Positions 17,588-25,779 of a DNA stretch of 64,000 nucleotides are shown piece after piece. The notes below the pieces were generated by a model. The model did no database searches. It was not told the DNA's origin and saw nothing but the letters and a program-made list of their open reading frames with translations. Within the stretch, counting starts at the first letter, position 1. Every line of letters starts with the position of its first letter. The stretch is from SZUA-36 sp963704855 (GTDB taxonomy: Bacteria; Pseudomonadota; Gammaproteobacteria; Xanthomonadales; SZUA-36): positions 992,001 through 1,056,000 of the forward strand of contig CAVPHY010000028.1 of assembly GCA_963704855.1 (NCBI GenBank). Direction: 5' to 3'. The translations under genes and the position numbers were made by a program.

Positions 17588-20350
17588 TCAATCCTCGAAA
17601 CTGTTACTGAACAGATACTCGCCCAGCGTGATCGCGCCCTGGTACATGATGGCGTTGGCAATCGGCCGGGCATCTCCAAGCTGGTTGTCGGTTAGCCGGA
17701 CAGTTACCGCGTTGCTGGTTAGTGACGCATTCTGGTCGAAGTTGTACCACTTCACCGTGTCTTCGTCGCCCGGTGTGGTTGGGCTATAGTTGCGCAGGCT
17801 GAAGTTTTCGTCGAAAACCGCGTCGTGGTAGATCAGTGTTACGTCGGCCTGCTGGCAGTCGAGCAATTCGAATCGAATGGCTTGCAGGGGTAATTCGAAG
17901 TTCTGCTCAACCGGGAGTTCGGACCTGTCGACGATCAGTGCGTTGGCAAGCTGGTCGCAGGCACCGGCAATCGGCGTGACGTCGATGGTGACATAGCCAG
18001 TGGCCGAAACACCATGGCCCGAGCTGACCAACGACAGCGACAGCGACGCGACGTCGGTTTGGTCGGCATCTGCAATGCCGTCATTGTTGCCATCGCCGCT
18101 ATTGGGCGCGGCGGCCTCTTCACTGTCTTCTGCGCTGTCGGTATCCGAGTCAGGTAGTAGCTCGATTTCCGCCACACCGCCCCGGGTACCCACGAAGAGG
18201 CGCGGGTTGGCACCACTGCTGTCCAGCGCCAGCGCGGTAGCCGAATCCCGTTCAAGGTCTGAGCTGATGGAAACCCAACTGACACCGCCATCCTTTGTGC
18301 GATAGATCCCGCCAGGGTTCCAGCCTGTGCCGCCGGTGGCTGCATACACGATGTTGGCATTGAGCGGATCGATCAGCAAGGCGCGGGTATCGGCGGTGGG
18401 TAGTATGCCGGCGCCGGCAAAGAACCAGTTCGCGCCGCCATCGATAGTTTTGTAGACTGCGCTGGTAAAATCGTCCTGCTGGGCCGAGGCATACAGCACG
18501 TTGGGATTACTGGCGGCGATTGCCAGCGTCAATACATCCTGATGCGGGTCGGTAGCCCCCGGGCCTCGCCTGGGCAGGCCATTGCTCATATGTACCCAGT
18601 TGGCACCACCATCGACGCTCTTGAATACGCCGTTGTCGGTGGCTGGCAGCGGGCGAGAGTTGTCACGATTCAGAATCGTCCCTGCATAAAGCGTTGTTGG
18701 CGTTACCGGATCGATGACCAGGGGTACAACAGAAACGGTCGCCTGTCGAAACGTGCCCGAATCGTAGGGCGGGACACTAATACCATTGTCGGATGCTGTC
18801 CAGTTCGCACCTGCATCGGTGCTCTTGTAAACACGGTGCCCGGCCACGGTTGGCTCACCCGTGCCGGTATTGTAATTGACCGTGCCACTGCCACCCAGGT
18901 AAAGCGTTTGCAATGGTCCGCCCGGTGTCGCAGCGCTGTCCGGATCCAGCGCCACCGAACGAATTGTGAAGCTGAGGCAAAGGCCATTCTCGAACGGCAG
19001 GCCGTTGTTTATCGTTGCCCAGTTGCTTCCGCCATCGGTGCTTTTGAACACCGCACAAATCAAGTCCTTGCCAACCCCCGCTGCGTACAACACAGTACTG
19101 TCAGCCACTGCCGAGGTGTGCGGATCAACGGCAATGGCCCGTAGTGACCTGGCTTCCAGCCCGGTGTTGGAAACAACCCAGCTACCGCCACCGTCAATGC
19201 TGCGATAGAAGGCCGGACTTGGTGTCAGGATGGCATCACCATAGCTGGCGTAAACCACATTGGGCAGGTCCGGATTGAGAGTCACAACCCGGATATTGGT
19301 GGAGGCCAGACCGCCGCTACGGCTCTCCCACGTCATGGTGGCGGAGTTATAGGCATAGAAGCCCGAGTAATAAGCGGCGGCGTAAAGTACGTCGCTGGTG
19401 CTCTGGTCGATACCATTGACGCCATTTGGGTCAATACCGTTGCTGGTGATACCGGTCGTGAAGTTGGCGAAACTGGCTCCACCGTCGGCGCTAAAAGCTA
19501 AACCCCGGTCACCGGTAACAATCAGATCAGGATTGCCAAAAACTGTATGGAAGTCAGTAATGCTGCCAACGTTCGGCACAGCCGCAGTGTCCGTCCAGCT
19601 CAGCCCGTCGCTGGAACGATAGACAATACCGTACCGGGAGCCCGCGTATATATCAGTGGCAGTCGCGTAGGCCAGGGTACTGATGCCATCGGTATCAGTC
19701 ACGGAGACTGACGCTGCGGTCCAGCTGGCGCCTGCATCGGTACTCAGCCACAAACGCGGCGTAGCCGGATCGGTTCCGGCACCCACGCCAACCAGGATCC
19801 GGTTAGCATCCGCCGGGTGAATCGCCACGGCATCGAGCGTGTCAGGCAATGCGCCGACGCCTATCTTGGTCCAGTTCATACCGGCGTTGGCGCTGGTCCA
19901 GAGGCCATTGCCATACGTCGTCAGATAGAGCCGGTCGGGGTTGACGGGATCGTCGACAATCTGCGAGACATTTACGTCCATGGGTAAGCCGGTGGCCCGT
20001 TCATACCAGTTGGTACCGGCATCGGTAGTAATATGGGGCTTGCCTGCGGACACGGTATAAAGTCGTTCAGGTACGGTGTCCACCAGCAGCATGTCCTGAG
20101 TGATCAAAGACGGCAAGCCAGTATTCACCGGCTGCCAGGTCAGGCCGGCATTTTCACTTCTAAACACGCCGTTGAAGGTGCTGGTATAGACCCGGTCAAC
20201 GACTGCCGTGCTGGCGGCAACGTCCTGCAGTTCACCGCCATCAGGCCCGTTGATGGTCCAGCTGCCGGGTCCGGCAATCGCGGTTGTACAGATTGTGAAT
20301 GTACAGATTGTGAAGAGGGTCAATGTTGCGGCAAGCCTGCTCAGTGGCAT
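17588..20350 (-). CDS. Secreted BNR/sortilin-type beta-propeller protein (920 aa)
   Basis: The ATG at 20350 has GGAGAA 9 nt upstream and begins a signal peptide (to about residue 27, TAIAG). Residues 30-745 contain at least ten BNR-type turns (SENAGLTWQPV, STDAGASWTA, SIDGGGSWVV, STDGGSNWATI, STDAGANWTAS, SVDGGANWVHM, TIDGGANWFFA, TKDGGVSWVSI), which build a two-bladed-domain propeller like VPS10 or GH74-type scaffolds. I cannot point to a GH74 catalytic Asp pair, so an enzyme role is not claimed. After a Asp/Ser-rich linker with DNDG-like calcium sites near 770, a C-terminal beta domain ends in LFSNSFED, a tail shared in form with the esterase at 10992-12239. It is likely an extracellular binding protein. 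Confidence 0.75.
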   Translation of the reverse strand: MPLSRLAATLTLFTICTFTICTTAIAGPGSWTINGPDGGELQDVAASTAVVDRVYTSTFNGVFRSENAGLTWQPVNTGLPSLITQDMLLVDTVPERLYTVSAGKPHITTDAGTNWYERATGLPMDVNVSQIVDDPVNPDRLYLTTYGNGLWTSANAGMNWTKIGVGALPDTLDAVAIHPADANRILVGVGAGTDPATPRLWLSTDAGASWTAASVSVTDTDGISTLAYATATDIYAGSRYGIVYRSSDGLSWTDTAAVPNVGSITDFHTVFGNPDLIVTGDRGLAFSADGGASFANFTTGITSNGIDPNGVNGIDQSTSDVLYAAAYYSGFYAYNSATMTWESRSGGLASTNIRVVTLNPDLPNVVYASYGDAILTPSPAFYRSIDGGGSWVVSNTGLEARSLRAIAVDPHTSAVADSTVLYAAGVGKDLICAVFKSTDGGSNWATINNGLPFENGLCLSFTIRSVALDPDSAATPGGPLQTLYLGGSGTVNYNTGTGEPTVAGHRVYKSTDAGANWTASDNGISVPPYDSGTFRQATVSVVPLVIDPVTPTTLYAGTILNRDNSRPLPATDNGVFKSVDGGANWVHMSNGLPRRGPGATDPHQDVLTLAIAASNPNVLYASAQQDDFTSAVYKTIDGGANWFFAGAGILPTADTRALLIDPLNANIVYAATGGTGWNPGGIYRTKDGGVSWVSISSDLERDSATALALDSSGANPRLFVGTRGGVAEIELLPDSDTDSAEDSEEAAAPNSGDGNNDGIADADQTDVASLSLSLVSSGHGVSATGYVTIDVTPIAGACDQLANALIVDRSELPVEQNFELPLQAIRFELLDCQQADVTLIYHDAVFDENFSLRNYSPTTPGDEDTVKWYNFDQNASLTSNAVTVRLTDNQLGDARPIANAIMYQGAITLGEYLFSNSFED

Positions 20351-20382
20351 TATGTTTCTCCGTGACGAAGTTGTGATAATGC

Positions 20383-20401
20383 ACTTTTCTGACAGAAAAG
20401 T
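20383..20401 (-). terminator. AT-rich hairpin after the TonB-C gene
   Basis: ACTTTTCT-GAC-AGAAAAGT is a perfect 8-bp stem 3 bp beyond the stop of the 20404-21498 gene. It has few GC pairs and no following T tract, so it is a weak terminator at best. Confidence 0.35.
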
Positions 20402-20403
20402 AA

Positions 20404-21498
20404 TTAATCCTGCAGTTTGCTCCAGTTGCTATTTGCCAGTTCAATCAATCGAAACTTCGTGTCCTTGTCACCTATGACCCGAATGCTGCAGTCACCACCA
20501 TCCTTGTTAACGGTCCACGCTGTATCCGATTGATAGGCAACGGTTACGGTGCTTGTTTCGCAAATAATCGCGACTTCAGTCAACTGACCAGTAACCTGAT
20601 CGATCAAAAAGCGTTTGCGATTAAGAATATGCTGCCAAAAATATTCACCCGGTGTTTCACAGGATCTGCATGAACGTGTAATTTCCCCCATTGTTGGGAT
20701 ATTTGCATCGCCATCCAGAATTCTTTCCACACGCCTGGCGAACTCGTGCATCGGGTCGTTCAGATCCAGTTGCTTGTCAACTTCCAAAAGCGTGTTGTAG
20801 CGTTCAAGACTGGTGTGCAAGTTATTGGCCTTGGCATTATCGACAATAGACTGTCTGAGCAGGTTGATATAAATCGCTTTTGAAGCGACCACGTCGGCAA
20901 TTCTAAGAGCGCGTTCCACGTACCGCAGGGTGTCCTTGTCATCGCCTGTTTTATCAAAATAGCTCGCCTTGAGCATATCCAGGTAACAGACTTCAGCCAG
21001 CACCCTTCTTTCTTCTGCGTCCAGTTGGTCTATAAGTCTCTTTGCCAGTTCAAGGTCTCCTTCCTCTATGGCCCCGGCTGCTTTTTTATACGCCTTCTGA
21101 AATTGCCTGCCTACACCGCCGTCGGAACTGGTAAACAGAAAACTGTATTTAGCGGTAACATTGCCCTGCATGACAGGTTTGTCTGCCAATTTTGCAGGCT
21201 CATAGGTTCTGAGACGGGTCGCTTCAATTGCCGCATCATCGAAATAATCGTCGATACTGCTTTCCAATACCTCGATATTGCCCGTTGTGCCGTCCGCTTC
21301 AACGCTGAAACCGACGATAACCCAACCTTCTATCCCACGGTGAAGCGCCCTGTGTGGATATTTTGGCGTCTCGATGTGCAAAGCTTTGATATTGGTTGTT
21401 ATTTTGGTTATTTCCGCGACATTCTCTTCGCTCTCAGAGTCGTCGGCGTAAACAGCACAGCAAAAGAAGGCGAGTAAGACCAATTTCAACGCTTTCAT
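20404..21498 (-). CDS. Exported protein with TonB C-terminal domain at its N-terminus
   Basis: A signal peptide (MKALKLVLLAFFCCAVYA) is followed by a TonB-C fold at residues about 42-118 (ETPKYPHRALHRGIEGWVIVGFSVEADGT, VLESSIDDYFDDAAIEA, LRTYEPA). Energy-transducing TonB proteins carry this domain after a transmembrane helix and a Pro-rich spacer; here both are absent and the domain comes first. The rest (about 130-364) is helical, perhaps TPR-like, with a CRSCETPGEYFW Cys pair near 280. The protein therefore looks like a soluble periplasmic TonB-C protein of unknown role rather than a TonB. It stands alone between the BNR gene and the EF-Tu-like gene. Confidence 0.68.
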   Translation of the reverse strand: MKALKLVLLAFFCCAVYADDSESEENVAEITKITTNIKALHIETPKYPHRALHRGIEGWVIVGFSVEADGTTGNIEVLESSIDDYFDDAAIEATRLRTYEPAKLADKPVMQGNVTAKYSFLFTSSDGGVGRQFQKAYKKAAGAIEEGDLELAKRLIDQLDAEERRVLAEVCYLDMLKASYFDKTGDDKDTLRYVERALRIADVVASKAIYINLLRQSIVDNAKANNLHTSLERYNTLLEVDKQLDLNDPMHEFARRVERILDGDANIPTMGEITRSCRSCETPGEYFWQHILNRKRFLIDQVTGQLTEVAIICETSTVTVAYQSDTAWTVNKDGGDCSIRVIGDKDTKFRLIELANSNWSKLQD

Positions 21499-21651
21499 TG
21501 CTCCCCCAACCGGCAGGTGTATTTCAAGTTGCTAAAGTATGGGTTTCAAAATACTGATAGTCCAACCAGTCATGGTTCTTTCTCCATTCCAGCACGCTTG
21601 GCTTGGTGGGTTCCCTTAGGTTGGCCATGGAAAACGACCTCCCTTAAAGCT

Positions 21652-21868
21652 TGGCGGAAAAGTTATAGTGAAAAATGCACGCTGGTAAGAGTTCGCCAGC
21701 GATGGCTCATTCAGGTGATGCTTCGACAGCCTCCAATTCACAGTCTGTATGCAAGTCGTCTTGCAGTTTTACGGCTTTGCTGTCGATGTTCTGTACAAGG
21801 ATACCCACCATTTTTCCGGCTTCGGCACGTTCCAGCACCTTCCGGAACAATTCAATGGCATCAACTTT
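21652..21868. repeat. Parent copy of a 217-bp duplication
   Basis: This segment, covering the last 54 codons of the EF-Tu-like gene and 55 bp beyond its stop, is repeated at 25399-25615 with the same length and roughly four-fifths identity by eye. Confidence 0.75.
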
Positions 21869-22102
21869 GCGTCCGACTGTCTCGCCGGAGTTCAGCGGCA
21901 CACATACTGTGTCTCCCGCGACAAGTGATCCCGTCGCGACCTGGCCAGTCAGGACCGTGCCTCTTTCAGTCACAGTGAACGCATCCATGATTTTCATCGA
22001 GAATGCTTCCGCTTGACCTTCCTGCGCGCTTGTATGCTGGCTCATCATTATCATCGTCAGCCAGCACAGCACCAAAAGAGTCGTTGGTATTTTGTTTTTC
22101 AC
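21707..22102 (-). CDS. Exported small protein resembling EF-Tu domain 2 (131 aa)
   Basis: I place the start at GTG 22102 because AAAGGAG lies 6 nt upstream; the longer frame to 22135 lacks a site. The first 27 residues (KNKIPTTLLVLCWLTMIMMSQHTSA) form a signal peptide. The mature part aligns with the second (beta-barrel) domain of elongation factor Tu: FTVTERGTVLTGQVATGSLVAGDTV, VDAIELFRKVLERAEAGKMVGILVQNI. There is no GTPase domain and none of the other EF-Tu parts, so it is not a translation factor. Exported EF-Tu-D2-like proteins of this size have no role known to me. Part of the gene is duplicated at 25399-25615. Confidence 0.7.
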   Translation of the reverse strand: MKNKIPTTLLVLCWLTMIMMSQHTSAQEGQAEAFSMKIMDAFTVTERGTVLTGQVATGSLVAGDTVCVPLNSGETVGRKVDAIELFRKVLERAEAGKMVGILVQNIDSKAVKLQDDLHTDCELEAVEASPE

Positions 22103-22144
22103 AGGTGCTCCTTTGTTGATTCCAGGGTTACACACCCTTCACAT

Positions 22145-22759
22145 TTACGACCGCGAGCATAGGTAGTGGCAATGAATAACTGACGGTTGTGAAAGGACAA
22201 TAGCAAGAGTAAACACACTTTTCGTGCATATCAATGCTTGCCTGTTTAGACTGCCACGGTACTTATCCCTTTCATTCGAATCTCTTCCCAAGGTATCGAA
22301 ATAATAATACTGCTGAAAGATTGAGTGTTTCTCTATCATCCAACATAAAGACTCACTGACAAATGGTTTAAGCAACATCGCAGCAAAGGCGGCATGGTTA
22401 TGCGGACAGAGTATATCGCCAACATCATGCAGCAACGCGCAGACCACATAATCTTCGTCACGACCGTCCTGGTGAGCGCGTGTTGCAGCCTGCAAGCTAT
22501 GTTCCAACTGCGTTATGGGGTGCCCGTTTGGTACAAATTCCAATAACTGCAAGTGCTTAATAATGCGCCCTGGAAGTTCATCAAAAAGGGCTATAGTCGG
22601 CTTTCCGGATAATGGCCAGATCCTCAGGAGTGGCAGTCTGTAATGTAGTGAAATCTGCCCTTTGCCAGTTGATGTCTTTTTCTGTCTCATTGACTTCTCT
22701 GTTTCCGACCAAATGTCGTTCAATCCTAAAAAGATAGATGCTTTATAATAATCGCTCAT
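22145..22759 (-). pseudogene. HD-domain oxygenase-like protein (PhnZ/TmpB type), frameshifted
   Basis: The core (THITQLEHSLQAATRAH region, ALLHDVGD, NHAAF, EKHSIFQQYYY, DKYRG) has the H...HD...H...H pattern of the mixed-valent diiron HD oxygenases related to PhnZ and TmpB, which cleave hydroxylated phosphonates. In those proteins the sequence before the core resembles DFTT...TPEDLAII. Here that appears only in another frame (about 22590-22665, ADFTTLQTATPEDLAIIRK), and the expected C-terminal Q-x-SID-x-HEK also lies in another frame near 22220-22245. The gene therefore has at least two frameshifts. It starts 28 bp from the divergent TauD gene. Family certain at the HD level; the PhnZ/TmpB link is inferred from motifs. 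Confidence 0.6.
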
Positions 22760-22787
22760 GAATACCGGGAACCATAATTACTAAACT

Positions 22788-23643
22788 ATGCATGGCATCG
22801 ATTACGCTGAATTGGCAAACCATGCTGATTTTGAAACTAAAGTTATCAACACACTGAAACGTGAAGGTTTCGTGTTGCTCAGTGGTATCTGTTCATTAGA
22901 GCTTTTCGTGGAACTACCAAGCCATCAGCCTGATTTCATGCCTTATATCGGCGGCTCAAACAATCAAAGAAAGCTGGTTGATGAAACCGCAAAGATCACG
23001 ACCGCACCTGGAGGAAAACATAACGGAACCATACTGTTGCATGGTGAAATGTGTTACAAGAATATCGAGGCCGGATGTCCTGTTTTTCTATTGTGAAACA
23101 CCAGCTGAATCCGGAGGTGAAACAATATACGCCGATGGAATTGAACTCTACGAAAAAATAACCAGGGACCCTGACTTAAAAGAGCTTCTTACCAAACGGG
23201 TCTGTTATCACAGGAAACGAGACCCCGATGTATGGAAACGACTGTATTCAACCCAGGACAAACAGGCCGTTATTGACTGTTGTGAAGGCGAGGGTATAGA
23301 AGCAAGCTTCAATGACGATGATGTCTTATTCACCCGCTATGAGGACGCACTTGTCCAGCCGTCCTTTTGGAATAACAAACAGGTGTTTATAAACAATCTA
23401 CTTGGGTTTGCACGAAACCCCAGAAAGAAAGGTGAAGTGTATAGCTGGATTACATTTGCAGACGATTCCGAAATTCCTGATCACCTGATCTCAAGATTAC
23501 AAGAAATAGTGGCGATATATACCAGAAAAATAAAACTGAACAGGAATGACCTTTTGATTCTGGATAATCGCAGAATGCTCCATGGGCGTCTGTCATTCAG
23601 TGATGAAAACAGAAACATTCTTTTGAGGATGGGATTGCATTAG
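22788..23643 (+). pseudogene. TauD/TfdA-family Fe(II)/2-oxoglutarate dioxygenase, one frameshift
   Basis: The first part (22788 to about 23065) ends in TILLHGEMCYKNI. The second, one frame over, continues RPDVLFFYCETPAESGGETIYADG to 23643. Together they give the family layout: the HxE iron motif (HGE in LLHGEMCY), the GGET-x-YADG strand and the distal His in NRRMLHGR near the C-terminus. Such enzymes hydroxylate substrates such as taurine, phosphonates or betaines. Its divergent neighbour is an HD oxygenase-like gene, a pairing that recalls PhnY*/PhnZ and TmpA/TmpB. The stop overlaps by 4 bp the convergent ATP-grasp gene. Confidence 0.7.
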
Positions 23644-24744
23644 TCTGTCGAATGCCACACGCCGTTCGACTCAAGGTCCGATATCTGGCCCTGACATATC
23701 GCATAATCATCAGAGCGGCGATGTATAAAATCAGCAAAGCAATTCTTTCTGTCTCCAAGATCAATATTCAAGAAAGCCAGGATGCTTAATCGAATCTCGT
23801 CAAACCCCAGTTCGGTTCTCGCTGAAGTCGTCCCATTGAAGCGTCCATTGATTTCAAAAGGAATGTATTTGCCGTTGTGGAATCGAGTTTGGATGTTTAA
23901 TGGTCCGCGCCATCCATCCCGGCCTAACGCCTCGGCGAACCGTCTCCCCAATGCCAGTAATTCCTCGTCTTTATTCGGGGTTACACGCCAGCTACGTCCG
24001 GAATTCATTTGGGTATGCATACCAAACACACCCAGCAGGGTGGAATCAGGTCCAAGGACAACCTGTACGACATCCTGGATTGTGTCCGGCGCGCTGGAAT
24101 GTAGTGGAATACCTGCTTGAAAAGAGCTCAACCAGCTTTTTAATGAAGTGCTGGCTGACAAAAATGGCTGTAACACATGATCAGTTCTTCCAAACCATTT
24201 TTCTAGATGTCACCCAATCCGACATAATCCATACATCCTGTGCGCCATAACCCTCCTTGGGTTTTACGATCACAGGCCAGCCAAGGCTTTCTATCAACTC
24301 CGATGCTTGATTTTCTATATCTGCGTGGGAGAGATCGATGGTCAAACAAAAAGGCAGACCGCTTCTGCTGCGCATATTGGTAAGGTTTCAAGCTTACTCC
24401 TGATGGTTCTGCAAAGATCATAACCACCTGATAGTAACCGTTGCTTAAGTTCATGATCATCACGACCTAGCTTACTCAACACTAATTACATCATCATCCC
24501 GACCAGGAAGAATCAGATCGGGGCATTCGTGCGAAACTATTTCGGCAAACTTTTGTTTGAAAGCCTTTTCATTACTAAGCTTTGGTACGAGATACGTCGT
24601 ATCACATTGAAAATTGATAGGGTTTTCAACGGAGGAATTTATTCCTACAATTTTTAAGTGGTCACGCCGGGTACCGATACTTCGAATAATTCCTTCACCG
24701 ACCTGACTGCCAACCGAGGTAATAAGAATAGTTTTTTTTGACAT
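23640..24744 (-). pseudogene. ATP-grasp ligase gene with at least three frameshifts
   Basis: Starting at ATG 24744 (MSKKTILITSVGSQVGEGIIRSI), the N-terminal Rossmann-like part runs to about 24475 (CPDLILPGRDDDVIS). It continues in a second frame (LSKLGRDDHELKQRLLSGGYDLC), in a third with the ATP-grasp core (LGWPVIVKPKEGYGAQDVWI, 24375-24190), and in a fourth with the metal-binding end (PFEINGRFNGTTSARTELG, about 23790-23850). This resembles carbamoyl-phosphate-synthase-like ATP-grasp proteins that join a carboxylate to an amine or similar group. With the HD and TauD genes it makes a three-gene small-molecule cassette, now broken throughout. Confidence 0.7.
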
Positions 24745-25010
24745 ACTGATAACATGCGGCAGGGTGATGTCGTAGATTGCCGCTGCACAGCAGACCCGGG
24801 TCGTATCCGGGCTATTTGTTTGGTCAATGGGTAGTGGACGCTGGCTGATCACGGATGACAATTATGGTCTGTTTAACTGACGTATTTTGGAAGATTGCGA
24901 TCAGGTTTTGGCTAAAGTAAATTTTTTTGAAATTTGATTTTATATCTGTATAGCATTGAATATAAAAGGTAATTAATTTTACATCTGTGTGTTTCTAAGT
25001 GAGGCGCTTA
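24745..25010. other. AT-rich non-coding stretch
   Basis: No coding sequence is convincing here; a frame extending the ATP-grasp gene to 24861 has no ribosome binding site. The stretch 24900-24990 is strongly AT-rich, as expected upstream of an activator-dependent promoter. Confidence 0.4.
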
Positions 25011-25013
25011 TTC

Positions 25014-25029
25014 TGGCTTGAATATTGCA
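25014..25029 (+). promoter_or_regulatory. Sigma-54 (-24/-12) promoter
   Basis: TGGCTTGAATATTGCA matches the RpoN consensus TGGCACG-N4-TTGCW at 14 of 16 positions, with the invariant GG (25015-25016) and GC (25027-25028) exactly 10 nt apart. Transcription would start near 25040 and read into the small ORF at 25087. Confidence 0.7.
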
Positions 25030-25086
25030 TGTTACAAGTAGCAGAGAAATTCCAGTAATGAACTTGCTAAAAGTCAGGATGACAAC

Positions 25087-25224
25087 ATGTTAAAACCAAC
25101 GGTGATCTTAACCATCATGCTTTTTCTCATAACTGCTCCAGCAGTGGACTCCCGGGATATTGCAGAAATGACCGCCAATTTCCTCGTGCCGACCAGTCAT
25201 TCAGTGTTGCTGGTGTCAAACTAG
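25087..25224 (+). CDS. Putative 45-residue secreted peptide, possibly a truncated gene
   Basis: Downstream of the sigma-54 promoter, an ATG at 25087 (AGGA 8 nt upstream) opens a 45-codon frame whose start, MLKPTVILTIMLFLITAPAV, is a plausible signal peptide. About 25 residues remain after it, ending SVLLVSN. I know no such family. It may be a genuine small exported peptide or the front of a gene whose remainder has been lost, since the truncated EF-Tu-like copy lies just beyond. The promoter is the main support. Confidence 0.4.
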   Translation: MLKPTVILTIMLFLITAPAVDSRDIAEMTANFLVPTSHSVLLVSN

Positions 25225-25398
25225 CCATTACTGATTGTCCAGCCAGTCACTATTCTTAGCAGAAACGTCACTACTTAGACTCGCGCCATTGCGGGAGTAT
25301 GCATTCACTTTCTCGTGCTCAATGCCGCTAAGCAGGCCAACGAATCGCAGATCTAAATAGCATTTGGTGTCCAAATATGTCTTTATTCTATTTCTACG

Positions 25399-25615
25399 TG
25401 GCGGAAGAGTTATGGTGAGAAATGCACGCCGGTATGATTTCGCCAGGGACGGCTCGTTCAGTTGCTCCTTCGACAACCTTCAACTCACAGTCTGTATGCA
25501 AGTCGCCCTGTAGTTTTAGGGCTTTGCTGTCGATGTCCTGTACTAGTAAACCCACCATTTTTCCGGATTCGGCACGTTCCAGCATCTTCCGGAACATTTC
25601 AATCGCATCAGCTTT
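25399..25615 (-). pseudogene. Truncated copy of the EF-Tu-domain-like gene
   Basis: On the minus strand this encodes FRKMLERAESGKMVGLLVQDIDS and following, matching the last third of the exported EF-Tu-like protein at 21707-22102. The signal peptide and the first half of the barrel are absent. The original stop is changed (TCA to TCG on the plus strand), so the frame runs on to 25394. No start or ribosome binding site is available, so I call it non-functional. The following 15 bases (25616-25630) match 22231-22245 exactly. Confidence 0.75.
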
Positions 25616-25630
25616 TCAATGCTTGCCTGT
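25616..25630. repeat. 15-bp exact match marking a duplication junction
   Basis: TCAATGCTTGCCTGT here is identical to 22231-22245 and directly abuts the end of the 217-bp copy. It suggests the copy once extended from 21652 through 22245 and then lost about 360 bp. Confidence 0.5.
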
Positions 25631-25779
25631 AGAACTTTTTCCCTGGATTTTTATCAGGCCATCGGCTCTATTGGTGGTGAAGTATCAAGCACTCTCTTTA
25701 ACCGCATTGTCCAGCTCGTAAATTGCCGGGCTGGGAATGGTGATATGAAAGCCTTTCAACAGGGCAGGTGCTCCTGCGT

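Noticed and set aside
21707..22102. A tuf (elongation factor) gene
   Set aside because: Only a domain-2-like barrel is present, behind a signal peptide. There is no GTP-binding domain.
22978..23060. A second, internal start for the TauD protein in the downstream frame
   Set aside because: The downstream frame before about 23065 encodes no family sequence, while the upstream frame does, so a single frameshift explains both.
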